DNA from: Mangrovimonas sp. TPBH4
GTDB taxonomy: Bacteria > Bacteroidota > Bacteroidia > Flavobacteriales > Flavobacteriaceae
Assembly: GCF_001280505.1 (NCBI RefSeq)
Contig: NZ_LBIO01000050.1
Span: forward strand, 170,872 to 234,871
DNA length: 64,000 bases
Reading direction: 5' to 3'
Part shown: positions 46,708 to 54,389 of the stretch, one piece after another
Position numbering within the stretch: position 1 is the first letter of the stretch
Layout: the number at the start of each line of letters is the position of its first letter
Program-made: the position numbers and the translations under genes
The notes under the pieces: model-generated
What the model was told of the DNA's origin: nothing
Databases searched by the model: none
The model's input: only the letters and a program-made list of their open reading frames with translations

Positions 46708-46719
46708 AACAAATATAGT

Positions 46720-47685
46720 ATGTTGCATATTAAAAACTATAGTTACTTAATTACGGGAGGAGCTGGGTTCATTGGGTCTAATTTGGTGGGGCATTTGTTA
46801 GCACATGGTGCGAAGCAGGTACGGGTGCTGGATGATTTTTCCAATGGGTATCGTGAGAACCTTCAGGAGTTTTTGGAGCATCCTGCGTTCGAATTAATGG
46901 AAGGAGATATTAGGAGCCTCTCGACCTGTAAGGCGGCTATGGAAGGGATGGATTATGTGAGCCATCAGGCGGCCTTGGGGTCGGTGCCGCGATCTATCCA
47001 TGATCCTATTACCAGTAACGAGGTGAATGTTTCCGGGTTTTTGAATATGTTGGTAGCCCTTAAGGAGAGCCCTAGCGTAAAACGTATGGTGTATGCGGCC
47101 TCAAGTTCTACCTATGGGGATAGTCAAAGTCTGCCCAAAGTGGAAGAAGTTATTGGAAAGCCCTTATCGCCTTATGCGGTGACCAAATACGTGAATGAGC
47201 TGTATGCCGAAGTATTTGGAAAGACCTATGGTACCGATGTGATTGGACTGCGGTATTTTAACGTGTTTGGGCCGAAGCAGAGTCCGAATGGAGCCTATGC
47301 GGCCGTGATTCCCTTGTTTATGCAAGCCTTGAAAGACGGTATGCCCGCCACCATTAATGGGGATGGAGGGCAGACCCGTGATTTTACTTATGTAGGCAAT
47401 GCGGTGCAGGCGAATGTGAAGGCCTTTTTTGCAGGGCCTGAAGCGGCCAATGAGGTGTTTAATGTGGCCTGTGGGGAACGTATTAGTGTGAACCAGTTGT
47501 GGGGAGCGCTGCGAGAAGCGGCTGGTTCGGAGTTGGAGCCCAATTATGGGCCGCCACGACAAGGGGATGTACGGGACAGTTTGGCGGATATTTCGAAGGC
47601 GGAACGTTTGCTGGGGTACCGTCCGAAAGTAAGTGTTGCCGAGGGCTTGCGGTTGACTTGGGAGTATTTTAATGGTAAGAATTAA
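46720..47685 (+). CDS. UDP-N-acetylhexosamine 4-epimerase (WbpP/TviC-like)
   Basis: Extended SDR enzyme of 321 residues. YLITGGAGFIGSNL binds NAD, and the WbpP-type signature HQAALGSVPRSIHDP is followed by the catalytic Ser-Tyr-Lys in AASSSTYGDS and SPYAVTKYVNEL. RYFNVFGPKQSPNGAYAAVIP follows. WbpP-type enzymes favour UDP-GlcNAc/UDP-GalNAc and their uronates, so with the upstream dehydrogenase this points to a HexNAcA building block. A truncated duplicate of its first codons lies 350 bp upstream. Confidence 0.9.
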   Translation: MLHIKNYSYLITGGAGFIGSNLVGHLLAHGAKQVRVLDDFSNGYRENLQEFLEHPAFELMEGDIRSLSTCKAAMEGMDYVSHQAALGSVPRSIHDPITSNEVNVSGFLNMLVALKESPSVKRMVYAASSSTYGDSQSLPKVEEVIGKPLSPYAVTKYVNELYAEVFGKTYGTDVIGLRYFNVFGPKQSPNGAYAAVIPLFMQALKDGMPATINGDGGQTRDFTYVGNAVQANVKAFFAGPEAANEVFNVACGERISVNQLWGALREAAGSELEPNYGPPRQGDVRDSLADISKAERLLGYRPKVSVAEGLRLTWEYFNGKN

Positions 47686-48214
47686 GAGTCAAGGATCAAG
47701 AACCAAGTTTCAAGAGTAATGACCCTGAAGCAAGTTCAGGTTGTCATGTAGTAATCAAAGATTCGCACAGTCAATGCTAAAGGCTAATTGTCATGCAGAA
47801 GGAGGTGACGACTGAAGCATCTGATGCTTCACACCGCTGCGCTACATTCTAAAATCAAAAATTCAACAAGGTTAAATAAGTTTAGGGTGATAAGGCAAAT
47901 GTGAATTGTCATGCTGAACTGGCCTGTCCTGACGCAGGTCAGGGTTTCAGCATCTTGAGTCCCTCTACTTTTTATGGTTTCTGATACAAGAACCAAGTCA
48001 CGGGAAACCGTCATGTAGAAATCAAAGATTCGCACAGTCAATGCTAAGGCTCATTGTCATGCAGAGGGAGGTGACGACTGAAGCATCTAAAAAAAAGCCC
48101 TTTCAGTATCTCAGATCCCATCAAGAACCACAGTTTTAGGATTTTTTGAATACTTCCCTTGCATGCCTAGGGTTTTCCTTAGTATATTAGCCACATAAAC
48201 TAACCCTAGTACAA
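47686..48214. repeat. Extragenic repeat region before the ABC exporter genes
   Basis: No gene is supported. An 80-bp unit starting GTCATGTAG and ending ACTGAAGCATCT occurs at 47743-47822 and again at 48010-48088; it includes B-type elements at 47790-47822 and 48056-48088. A long palindrome lies at 47911-47953. Confidence 0.8.
47911..47953 (+). repeat. Palindromic extragenic element
   Basis: ATGCTGAA (47911-47918) pairs with TTCAGCAT (47946-47953), and nested inside are CCTGAC (47928-47933) and GTCAGG (47938-47943). It resembles REP-like elements. Confidence 0.75.
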
Positions 48215-49078
48215 TTGGAGACCCCTACAGAGCAACCTTGGTTATATACCATTTCTTCCAAGCGCAAGTTAATCGATTTCAATTTTAAGGAACTTTGGGC
48301 CTATCGTGATTTGCTGATGCTGTTTGTAAAACGGGATGTAGTTACCGTATACAAACAAACTATTTTGGGTCCCCTATGGTATTTGATTCAGCCCCTGTTT
48401 ACAGCCCTTACCTTTACCTTGATTTTTAATAAGGTAGCCAATATAGACACGGGCACGGTACCCCCGTTTTTGTTTAATTTGGCGGGTATTAGTATCTGGA
48501 ACTATTTCAGGAGCTGTCTAACGGCCACTTCCGATACCTTTCGGAGCAATGCTGGTATTTTCAGCAAGGTCTATTTTCCACGATTAATAGCCCCGCTTTC
48601 TGTAGTGCTATCCAATTTATTTAAGTTTGGCATACAGCTGCTTATTTTTATAGGCTTTTATGGCTACTACTATAGCAAAGGCGCTCCCGTGTCTCCAAAT
48701 AGTAGTCTGCTCCTGTTTCCGGTGTTGGTAGTCCTAATGGGCTTATTGGGGCTAGGACTAGGGATGTTCATTTCTGCCATGGTAACCAAATACCGCGATT
48801 TAAAATACCTCCTTAACTTTGGGGTGCAATTGTTGATGTATACCTCGGCGGTGATGTATCCCCTGGCTTTGATGCGCGAGAAATTGCCTAGGTTTGCCTG
48901 GTTGGTAGAGTATAATCCCTTGGCGTATATTATAGAAGCGGCCCGCTACATGTTGTTAAGTGTAGGAGAACTATCGCTTCAAGGCATTGCCTTTGCCATA
49001 GCCAGTACCTTGCTTATTTTGTTCTTGGGAATCATCGTGTTTAACCGCACTGAAAAAACGTTTTTGGATACAATTTAG
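48215..49078 (+). CDS. Polysaccharide ABC exporter permease (Wzm-like)
   Basis: Inner membrane permease of 287 residues with about six helices, of the ABC-2 type. The start is TTG 48215, because an upstream in-frame stop leaves no ATG and the family N-terminus is conserved around FKELWAYRDLLMLFVKRD. YKQTILGPLWYLIQPL and YPLALMREKLPRFAWLVEYNPLAYIIEAARY are typical of Wzm/TagG. It is followed after 2 bp by its ATPase gene. It exports a completed lipid-linked chain. Confidence 0.92.
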   Translation: METPTEQPWLYTISSKRKLIDFNFKELWAYRDLLMLFVKRDVVTVYKQTILGPLWYLIQPLFTALTFTLIFNKVANIDTGTVPPFLFNLAGISIWNYFRSCLTATSDTFRSNAGIFSKVYFPRLIAPLSVVLSNLFKFGIQLLIFIGFYGYYYSKGAPVSPNSSLLLFPVLVVLMGLLGLGLGMFISAMVTKYRDLKYLLNFGVQLLMYTSAVMYPLALMREKLPRFAWLVEYNPLAYIIEAARYMLLSVGELSLQGIAFAIASTLLILFLGIIVFNRTEKTFLDTI

Positions 49079-49080
49079 TT

Positions 49081-50358
49081 ATGCAGCAGACTCAGGTAAT
49101 TTTAAAGGCTACAAACATCTCCAAACAATACCGTTTGGGCCTGGTGGGAACCGGTACCTTAGGGGACGATTTGAAGCGCTTTTGGTATAAGCTTAGAGGA
49201 AAGGAAGATCCCTTTATAAAAATAGGCTCGGTAAATGACCGCAGTATCAAAGGGGATAGTGATTTTGTATGGGCCCTTCAGGATATTAATTTTGAAGTGC
49301 AGCGCGGTGAGGTGTTGGGGATTATTGGTAAGAATGGCGCCGGGAAATCTACTTTGCTTAAAATATTGTCTAGAGTGACTAGCCCTACTACCGGGGAGAT
49401 CAAAACCCGCGGGCGTATTGCCAGTTTGTTGGAGGTAGGGACCGGGTTCCATCAGGAATTGACGGGGCGTGAGAATATGTATTTGAACGGTGCTATTTTG
49501 GGGATGAGTAAGGCTGAAATAGCTGAGAAGGAAGCCGAGATTATTGCTTTTAGTGGGTGTGAAGCCTATATGGATACCCCCGTAAAACGCTATAGCAGTG
49601 GCATGCGCGTGCGTTTGGCCTTTGCCGTAGCGGCCTTTTTGGAGCCGGATATTTTGGTGGTTGATGAGGTGTTGGCCGTAGGGGATGCCGAATTCCAAAA
49701 GAAGGCCATAGGCAAAATGCAGGATATCAGTAAGGGAGAAGGACGTACGGTTTTGTTTGTAAGCCATAACATGGCAGCGGTAAAGAGTTTGTGTACACGA
49801 GGGATTGTTTTGGAACACGGCAAGGTGGTTTTTGATGGGGGTACGGACCATGCAGTAAGCTATTATTTGAAAGGGGGTGAAGGAGAGCCTAATCGTCGTC
49901 AATTTGGTAATGGATTTGGAAGTGACGTTTTTCAATTACAGGAAATAAGTGTTGTGAATACTGGAGCCTCTTACAAAATGCCTATAGTGGAAGATGTTGA
50001 GATTACATTATTGACAATCTTGCACCTCTTTACTGAAGAGGCCCAACGTTACCATATTACCTATCATCTTTACAATGAAATGGGTGAAAATATGTTTTCT
50101 TTTTCCCATGCTAGGGAAGGTGTTTTGTTAAAAAAAGGGAACAATGCGCTTGTTTGTAAAATTCCAGCTGCGTTTTTGCAGTCTGGACAATATTATTTAA
50201 CTTTTTTCCTAATCAAAGATAAACGAAGGGCCCATTTTGTTGAAAAGGATGTTTTGAGTTTTACTGTGGTTGACCAAAAGCGGGAGTTAGGTGTGTATAT
50301 GGGGCGGGAGCCTGGCTATATTAGACCTTCTTTTCAATGGGAATTAAGGGAGGCTTAG
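49081..50358 (+). CDS. Polysaccharide ABC exporter ATPase with carbohydrate-binding C-terminus (Wzt-like)
   Basis: ATPase of 425 residues. Residues 1-250 are the ABC domain: Walker A GIIGKNGAGKSTLLKILS, YSSGMRVRLAFAVA signature and ILVVDEVLAVGDAEFQKKA Walker B. After about 260 comes a beta-rich Wzt-C type domain that would recognise the modified non-reducing end of the polymer. This suggests a chain with a terminal cap, in line with the nearby methyltransferase and sulfotransferase genes. It is complete. Confidence 0.93.
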   Translation: MQQTQVILKATNISKQYRLGLVGTGTLGDDLKRFWYKLRGKEDPFIKIGSVNDRSIKGDSDFVWALQDINFEVQRGEVLGIIGKNGAGKSTLLKILSRVTSPTTGEIKTRGRIASLLEVGTGFHQELTGRENMYLNGAILGMSKAEIAEKEAEIIAFSGCEAYMDTPVKRYSSGMRVRLAFAVAAFLEPDILVVDEVLAVGDAEFQKKAIGKMQDISKGEGRTVLFVSHNMAAVKSLCTRGIVLEHGKVVFDGGTDHAVSYYLKGGEGEPNRRQFGNGFGSDVFQLQEISVVNTGASYKMPIVEDVEITLLTILHLFTEEAQRYHITYHLYNEMGENMFSFSHAREGVLLKKGNNALVCKIPAAFLQSGQYYLTFFLIKDKRRAHFVEKDVLSFTVVDQKRELGVYMGREPGYIRPSFQWELREA

Positions 50359-50369
50359 AAAATTTTGGG

Positions 50370-51314
50370 ATGCGACAATTTGTTTGGAAATGTTTAAGTT
50401 TTTTGAGCCCATTTTTAGGGATGTTTTGTTTGGTAGAGCTTTATATTAGTTATGCGCCCAATACTTTTTATTTTAAATCTAGATATTTAAAAGATCATCT
50501 AAACGATGCTGAACTTGTGGTTTTTGGGTCTTCCCATAATCAAAATGCTATTAATCCTTATGATTTTGATTTACAATTGGTCAATTTGGCGTATGGAGGT
50601 CAAGACTATCAGTTAGATTCCTTGTTGTTTTTTAAGTATGTGCCTCAAATGCCCAACATAAAGGCTGTTGTTTTTGAATTTGACTACCTTACAATCAATA
50701 ACCGGGTAGGAAGTAATTATTTTAGACTGCCTTGGTATTACAGGCATTATGGAGCCTCTTTAAATTCATTGAATTTAATGAACAAATTATCCCTTTACTT
50801 TTCTTCTCCAACTTTTTTCAATAACTATTTGAAACTAGAATTGGATCCTTCAGGGTATCGTTATATACTTTCCAATAATGGTTTTATTGTAAATGATTTT
50901 CCAGGCGAGATGTTTGATTGTAACTATAATGTTGAAGTTTTAGAAACAGTCTCTAACAAAGAGTTGCAAAAACTTCAGGAGTTGGAAACATTTCATAATC
51001 TCAACCGGAATTTTAGGACACTTGATCGTATGATTGCCTATTGCTTGAACAACAATATTAGGGTAGTTTTAGTGGCGCCTCCTAGCTATTTAAAGATGAA
51101 GGCGCTTGAGAAGAATGTGAAAAGTGGACTCATGCATAGATACCGGGATAGTTTAATGAATGCATCAGAAAGAATCTTATATAGTAATCATCAAAATAAT
51201 CCTAAGTTTACGGTAAAGGATTTTAAAAACTTGACGCATCTTAATAGTGATGGGGCAACTAAATATTCTTTACTTTTAAATCATGAAATTAAAGGTATAC
51301 TTCATAATGAATAA
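50370..51314 (+). CDS. SGNH-hydrolase-like protein with membrane anchor, function unknown
   Basis: Protein of 314 residues from MRQFVWKCLSFLSPF. An N-terminal hydrophobic helix (FLSPFLGMFCLVELYI) anchors a domain facing the periplasm. The motifs FGSSHNQNAINP, NLAYGGQDYQLDSLLF and THLNSDGATKYSLLL correspond to the Ser, Gly/Asn and Asp-His blocks of SGNH or AlgX/DltD-like acyl transfer proteins. HLNSDGAxxYS is especially characteristic. It could add or remove an acyl group on the polysaccharide. No close name is recognised and the call is moderate. Confidence 0.7.
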   Translation: MRQFVWKCLSFLSPFLGMFCLVELYISYAPNTFYFKSRYLKDHLNDAELVVFGSSHNQNAINPYDFDLQLVNLAYGGQDYQLDSLLFFKYVPQMPNIKAVVFEFDYLTINNRVGSNYFRLPWYYRHYGASLNSLNLMNKLSLYFSSPTFFNNYLKLELDPSGYRYILSNNGFIVNDFPGEMFDCNYNVEVLETVSNKELQKLQELETFHNLNRNFRTLDRMIAYCLNNNIRVVLVAPPSYLKMKALEKNVKSGLMHRYRDSLMNASERILYSNHQNNPKFTVKDFKNLTHLNSDGATKYSLLLNHEIKGILHNE

Positions 51315-51329
51315 TTTAAAACTAACCTA

Positions 51330-52400
51330 TTGATTAACGTAACCAAAACCTTTTTGCCTCCTCAGGAGGAATACCAAAATATTTTACAAAGGGCCTGGGA
51401 TACGGGCTGGATGACCAATCGCGGTGTTTTGGTCAAGGAATTGGAGGCTACACTCAAAGCTTATTTGGGCGTGCCCAATATGATTGCCATGACCAATGGG
51501 ACCTTACCTTTGCAGATTGCCATAAAAGCACTGTGCTTAACAGGGGAAATTATTACTACGCCTTTTAGCTATGTGGCCACTACCAGCAGTATTGTTTGGG
51601 AGGGTTGTACCCCGGTATTTGTGGATATTCACCCAGAGTATCTGACTATAGACGAGACTAAAATAGAGGCTGCCATTACGCCAAAGACTTCGGCCATTTT
51701 GGCTACCCATGTGTTTGGGAATCCTTGCGATGTGGAAACTATTCAGGCTATTGCAGATAGGAATGGTTTAAAGGTTCTCTATGATGCTGCCCATTGTTTT
51801 GGAGTGGAATATCAAGGAAAGAGTCTCTTTAATTATGGGGATGTGAGTACCTGTAGCTTTCATGCTACGAAGTTGTTTCATACAGGAGAAGGGGGCGCTT
51901 TGTTTTGTAGGCCGGAATATTATGATACGATGTATTCCCATCATAATTTTGGGCATGATGGGCCAGAAGCTTTCCATGGTTTGGGGATCAATGCCAAAAT
52001 GAGTGAACCTCAAGCCGCTATGGGCTTGGCGGTGTTTCCTTATTTTGACCGTATTATGGAAAGCAGAAAGGCTTCAGTTTCGCTGTATCGAGAATTTTTT
52101 AGTGGGTTGCCTCTACAAGTATTAAGGTTGCGGGAGGGTACCCAATGGAATTATAGTTATTTTCCAATAATTTTTGAAAGTGAGGCACAATTGTTAAGAG
52201 TTAAAGCAGCCTTGGAAGCGCAGAACATATCCCCTAGGCGGTATTTTTATCCATCTTTAACGATGTTACCTTATGTTAATTCTAAGGTATGCGATTTGGC
52301 CAATAGTATTGCTGAAAGAATTCTTTGTCTGCCATTGTATTTAAATCTAGAAGCCGAGGAACAAGATAGGCTTCTTGCTATAATAAAATCAGCTATATGA
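51330..52400 (+). CDS. DegT/DnrJ/EryC1/StrS-family sugar aminotransferase
   Basis: PLP-dependent aminotransferase of 356 residues that makes amino sugars from keto-sugar nucleotides. The start is TTG 51330; an in-frame stop upstream leaves no ATG. The fold is shown by MTNGTLPLQIAIKAL, ITTPFSYVATTSS, DAAHCFGVEYQG and the Schiff-base lysine K181 in SFHATKLFHTGEGG. No dehydratase gene is near, so the keto-sugar probably comes from elsewhere. It overlaps the WbqC gene by ATGA. Confidence 0.9.
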   Translation: MINVTKTFLPPQEEYQNILQRAWDTGWMTNRGVLVKELEATLKAYLGVPNMIAMTNGTLPLQIAIKALCLTGEIITTPFSYVATTSSIVWEGCTPVFVDIHPEYLTIDETKIEAAITPKTSAILATHVFGNPCDVETIQAIADRNGLKVLYDAAHCFGVEYQGKSLFNYGDVSTCSFHATKLFHTGEGGALFCRPEYYDTMYSHHNFGHDGPEAFHGLGINAKMSEPQAAMGLAVFPYFDRIMESRKASVSLYREFFSGLPLQVLRLREGTQWNYSYFPIIFESEAQLLRVKAALEAQNISPRRYFYPSLTMLPYVNSKVCDLANSIAERILCLPLYLNLEAEEQDRLLAIIKSAI

Positions 52401-53101
52401 AAATAGCGATAATGCAGCCTTACGTGTTTCCCTATATTGGTTATTTTCAATTGATCAAAGCAGTAGACCTTTTTGTTTTTTACGATGACGTAAATTTTAT
52501 TAAAAAGGGATTCATTAACCGGAATTCAATATTGGTAAACAACAAAAGGTTTAATTTTACAATACCATGTAAGGAGGTAAGCCAACATAAAAAAATAAAC
52601 AAAACTGAAGTCTTTTTTGATGCTAAAGCTCAACAGAAGTTTTTAAATACCATAAGCCAAGCTTATGGAAAGGCACCCTATTTTGAGGATGTTTATCCTT
52701 TGTTGGAACATCTTTTTATGAAGTCAAATTATCATACGATTGCAGATTTAGCGATGAAGAGTGTTTATTTAGTTTCAGAATATTTGGGGGTCACCACTAA
52801 ATTTAAGGTTAGTTCCTATTGCTTTTCTGAAACTGAACATTTGGTAAAAGAAGATAGGTTGATACAAATTTCTAAAAATGTTGGAGCGACCACCTATGTC
52901 AATGCTATAGGAGGTCAAGAATTATATGATCCCATCAGTTTTAAGGTTAGGGGAGTTGATTTGAAATTTTTAAAGACCGGTACAATTTGTTATGAACAAT
53001 GGTCTAAGGAATTTGAAGCTAATCTTTCTATTATAGATGTTATGATGTTCAATTCAAGAGATGACATCAATGATTTTTTAGAAATGTATTCTTTGATATG
53101 A
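52397..53101 (+). CDS. WbqC family protein
   Basis: Cytosolic protein of 234 residues that follows the WbqC pattern: MKIAIMQPYVFPYIGYFQLIKA, FVFYDDVNFIKKGFINRN and TYVNAIGGQELY. WbqC proteins occur in O-antigen loci, often next to DegT-type aminotransferases, but no reaction is established. The gene is overlapped by 4 bp at both ends, so aminotransferase, WbqC and GNAT proteins are translationally coupled. Confidence 0.88.
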   Translation: MKIAIMQPYVFPYIGYFQLIKAVDLFVFYDDVNFIKKGFINRNSILVNNKRFNFTIPCKEVSQHKKINKTEVFFDAKAQQKFLNTISQAYGKAPYFEDVYPLLEHLFMKSNYHTIADLAMKSVYLVSEYLGVTTKFKVSSYCFSETEHLVKEDRLIQISKNVGATTYVNAIGGQELYDPISFKVRGVDLKFLKTGTICYEQWSKEFEANLSIIDVMMFNSRDDINDFLEMYSLI

Positions 53102-53508
53102 GAAAGGAATTTATCGCTTTTTTAAAGGCAATAGATGCCAATACAGGATTATCCGTAGTGCCAAGAGATGTTGAACCCTATGTAGATAAATTACTGGAAA
53201 ACGCTACGATTATTCCACTGCGTGAAGGTGGAGTTTTAAATGCATTCATAGCCTATTATGATAATCAAGAGGATAGTAAGATAGCTTATCTTTCCATGTT
53301 GGCTGTATCTTCCATGGCAAGAGGGCAAGGGATTGGGAGTCAATTATTGGATGCCTCAATAGAAAAATTGAAACAAAAAGGATTTAGGGGTTATCGTTTG
53401 GAGGTATTAAAAAGCAATGATAAGGCCATTAGGATTTATGACAAATTTGGTTTTAAGGTTATAGGAGAGGACGGACAGATGTATAAAATGGAGAAAACAT
53501 TAGTATGA
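53098..53508 (+). CDS. GNAT family N-acetyltransferase
   Basis: Acetyl-CoA-dependent transferase of 136 residues. The acetyl-CoA binding motif is LAVSSMARGQGIGSQLLDASI, followed by GFRGYRLEVLKSNDKAIRIYDKFGF. It would acetylate the amino group made by the DegT aminotransferase, an inference from gene order. Start and stop overlap neighbours by ATGA. Confidence 0.87.
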   Translation: MRKEFIAFLKAIDANTGLSVVPRDVEPYVDKLLENATIIPLREGGVLNAFIAYYDNQEDSKIAYLSMLAVSSMARGQGIGSQLLDASIEKLKQKGFRGYRLEVLKSNDKAIRIYDKFGFKVIGEDGQMYKMEKTLV

Positions 53509-54389
53509 TAGAGGTTAGTGTAATTATGTTGGCTTATAACCATGAACATTATATTGCCCAAGCTATTGAAGGCGTACTAGGACAACAGGTTGATTTCGAG
53601 ATGGAATTGATTGTGGCAGATGATTGTTCTTCAGATCGAACCAGTTCGGTTGTTCAAGATTATAAAAACAACCACTTAAATGGAAATCTTATAAACTATA
53701 TTGGTCATCAAGTTAATATTGGTGTACAGCCCAACTTTTTGACAGCCTTAAAATTTTCTAAGGGGAAATATATTGCCCTATGTGAGGGTGATGATTTTTG
53801 GGTAGACCCATTTAAGCTTCAAAATCAATTGCAGATTTTAAAAACGAATCCAGAATATGTAATTTGTTGTACTAATGCTAGTTTTGTAAATGAAGGGGGA
53901 GTGCTGTTGAAAAAGGAAATGTTGCCTGCAGAGGGGAAGACTATTGGAATATTGGATTTCTTGCAAAATGTCAACCCCATTATTAGTTGTACTGCAGTGT
54001 TTAAAACTGATGCACTAAAAGATTATGGTTTTATAAAGGATTATGTGTTTGGTGATTGGGCCTTGTGGGCACATTTGTTAGCAGATACGCATGAAGGTAA
54101 GGCCGTATATTTGGAAGGTGTAACAGCTAGCTATAGGAAGCATCAAGCGGGCATCTTTAATGGTTTGGACAGAGTAAGAAAGTTGCAAAACAAAAAATAT
54201 AATTTTTTAGTATTTAAGGCTAAGCATCCGGACTACTCTGCAAAAATTGAGGAGGTTGTAAAAAAAATAAACAGTGGTATCATTTTGGAATATTTGCATA
54301 ATCGACAAAAGTTAAAAGGAATTGGTTTTTATCTGTTTCATAAAAATAATATGGGTACAAAGCAATTGTTTAACCATCTAAAAGGATGA
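53505..54389 (+). CDS. Family 2 glycosyltransferase
   Basis: GT-A type glycosyltransferase of 294 residues. The N-terminal EVSVIMLAYNHEHYIAQAIEGVL, DDCSSDRTS and the DxD-like region CEGDDFWVDPFKL are clear. No membrane helix is seen. It would add one sugar to the lipid-linked chain at the inner face of the membrane; donor and acceptor are unknown. It overlaps both neighbours by 4 bp. Confidence 0.9.
   Translation: MIEVSVIMLAYNHEHYIAQAIEGVLGQQVDFEMELIVADDCSSDRTSSVVQDYKNNHLNGNLINYIGHQVNIGVQPNFLTALKFSKGKYIALCEGDDFWVDPFKLQNQLQILKTNPEYVICCTNASFVNEGGVLLKKEMLPAEGKTIGILDFLQNVNPIISCTAVFKTDALKDYGFIKDYVFGDWALWAHLLADTHEGKAVYLEGVTASYRKHQAGIFNGLDRVRKLQNKKYNFLVFKAKHPDYSAKIEEVVKKINSGIILEYLHNRQKLKGIGFYLFHKNNMGTKQLFNHLKG

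Noticed and set aside
47829..48041. Minus-strand open frame of about 70 codons before the Wzm gene
   Set aside because: Entirely repeat and spacer sequence, with no family-like pattern.
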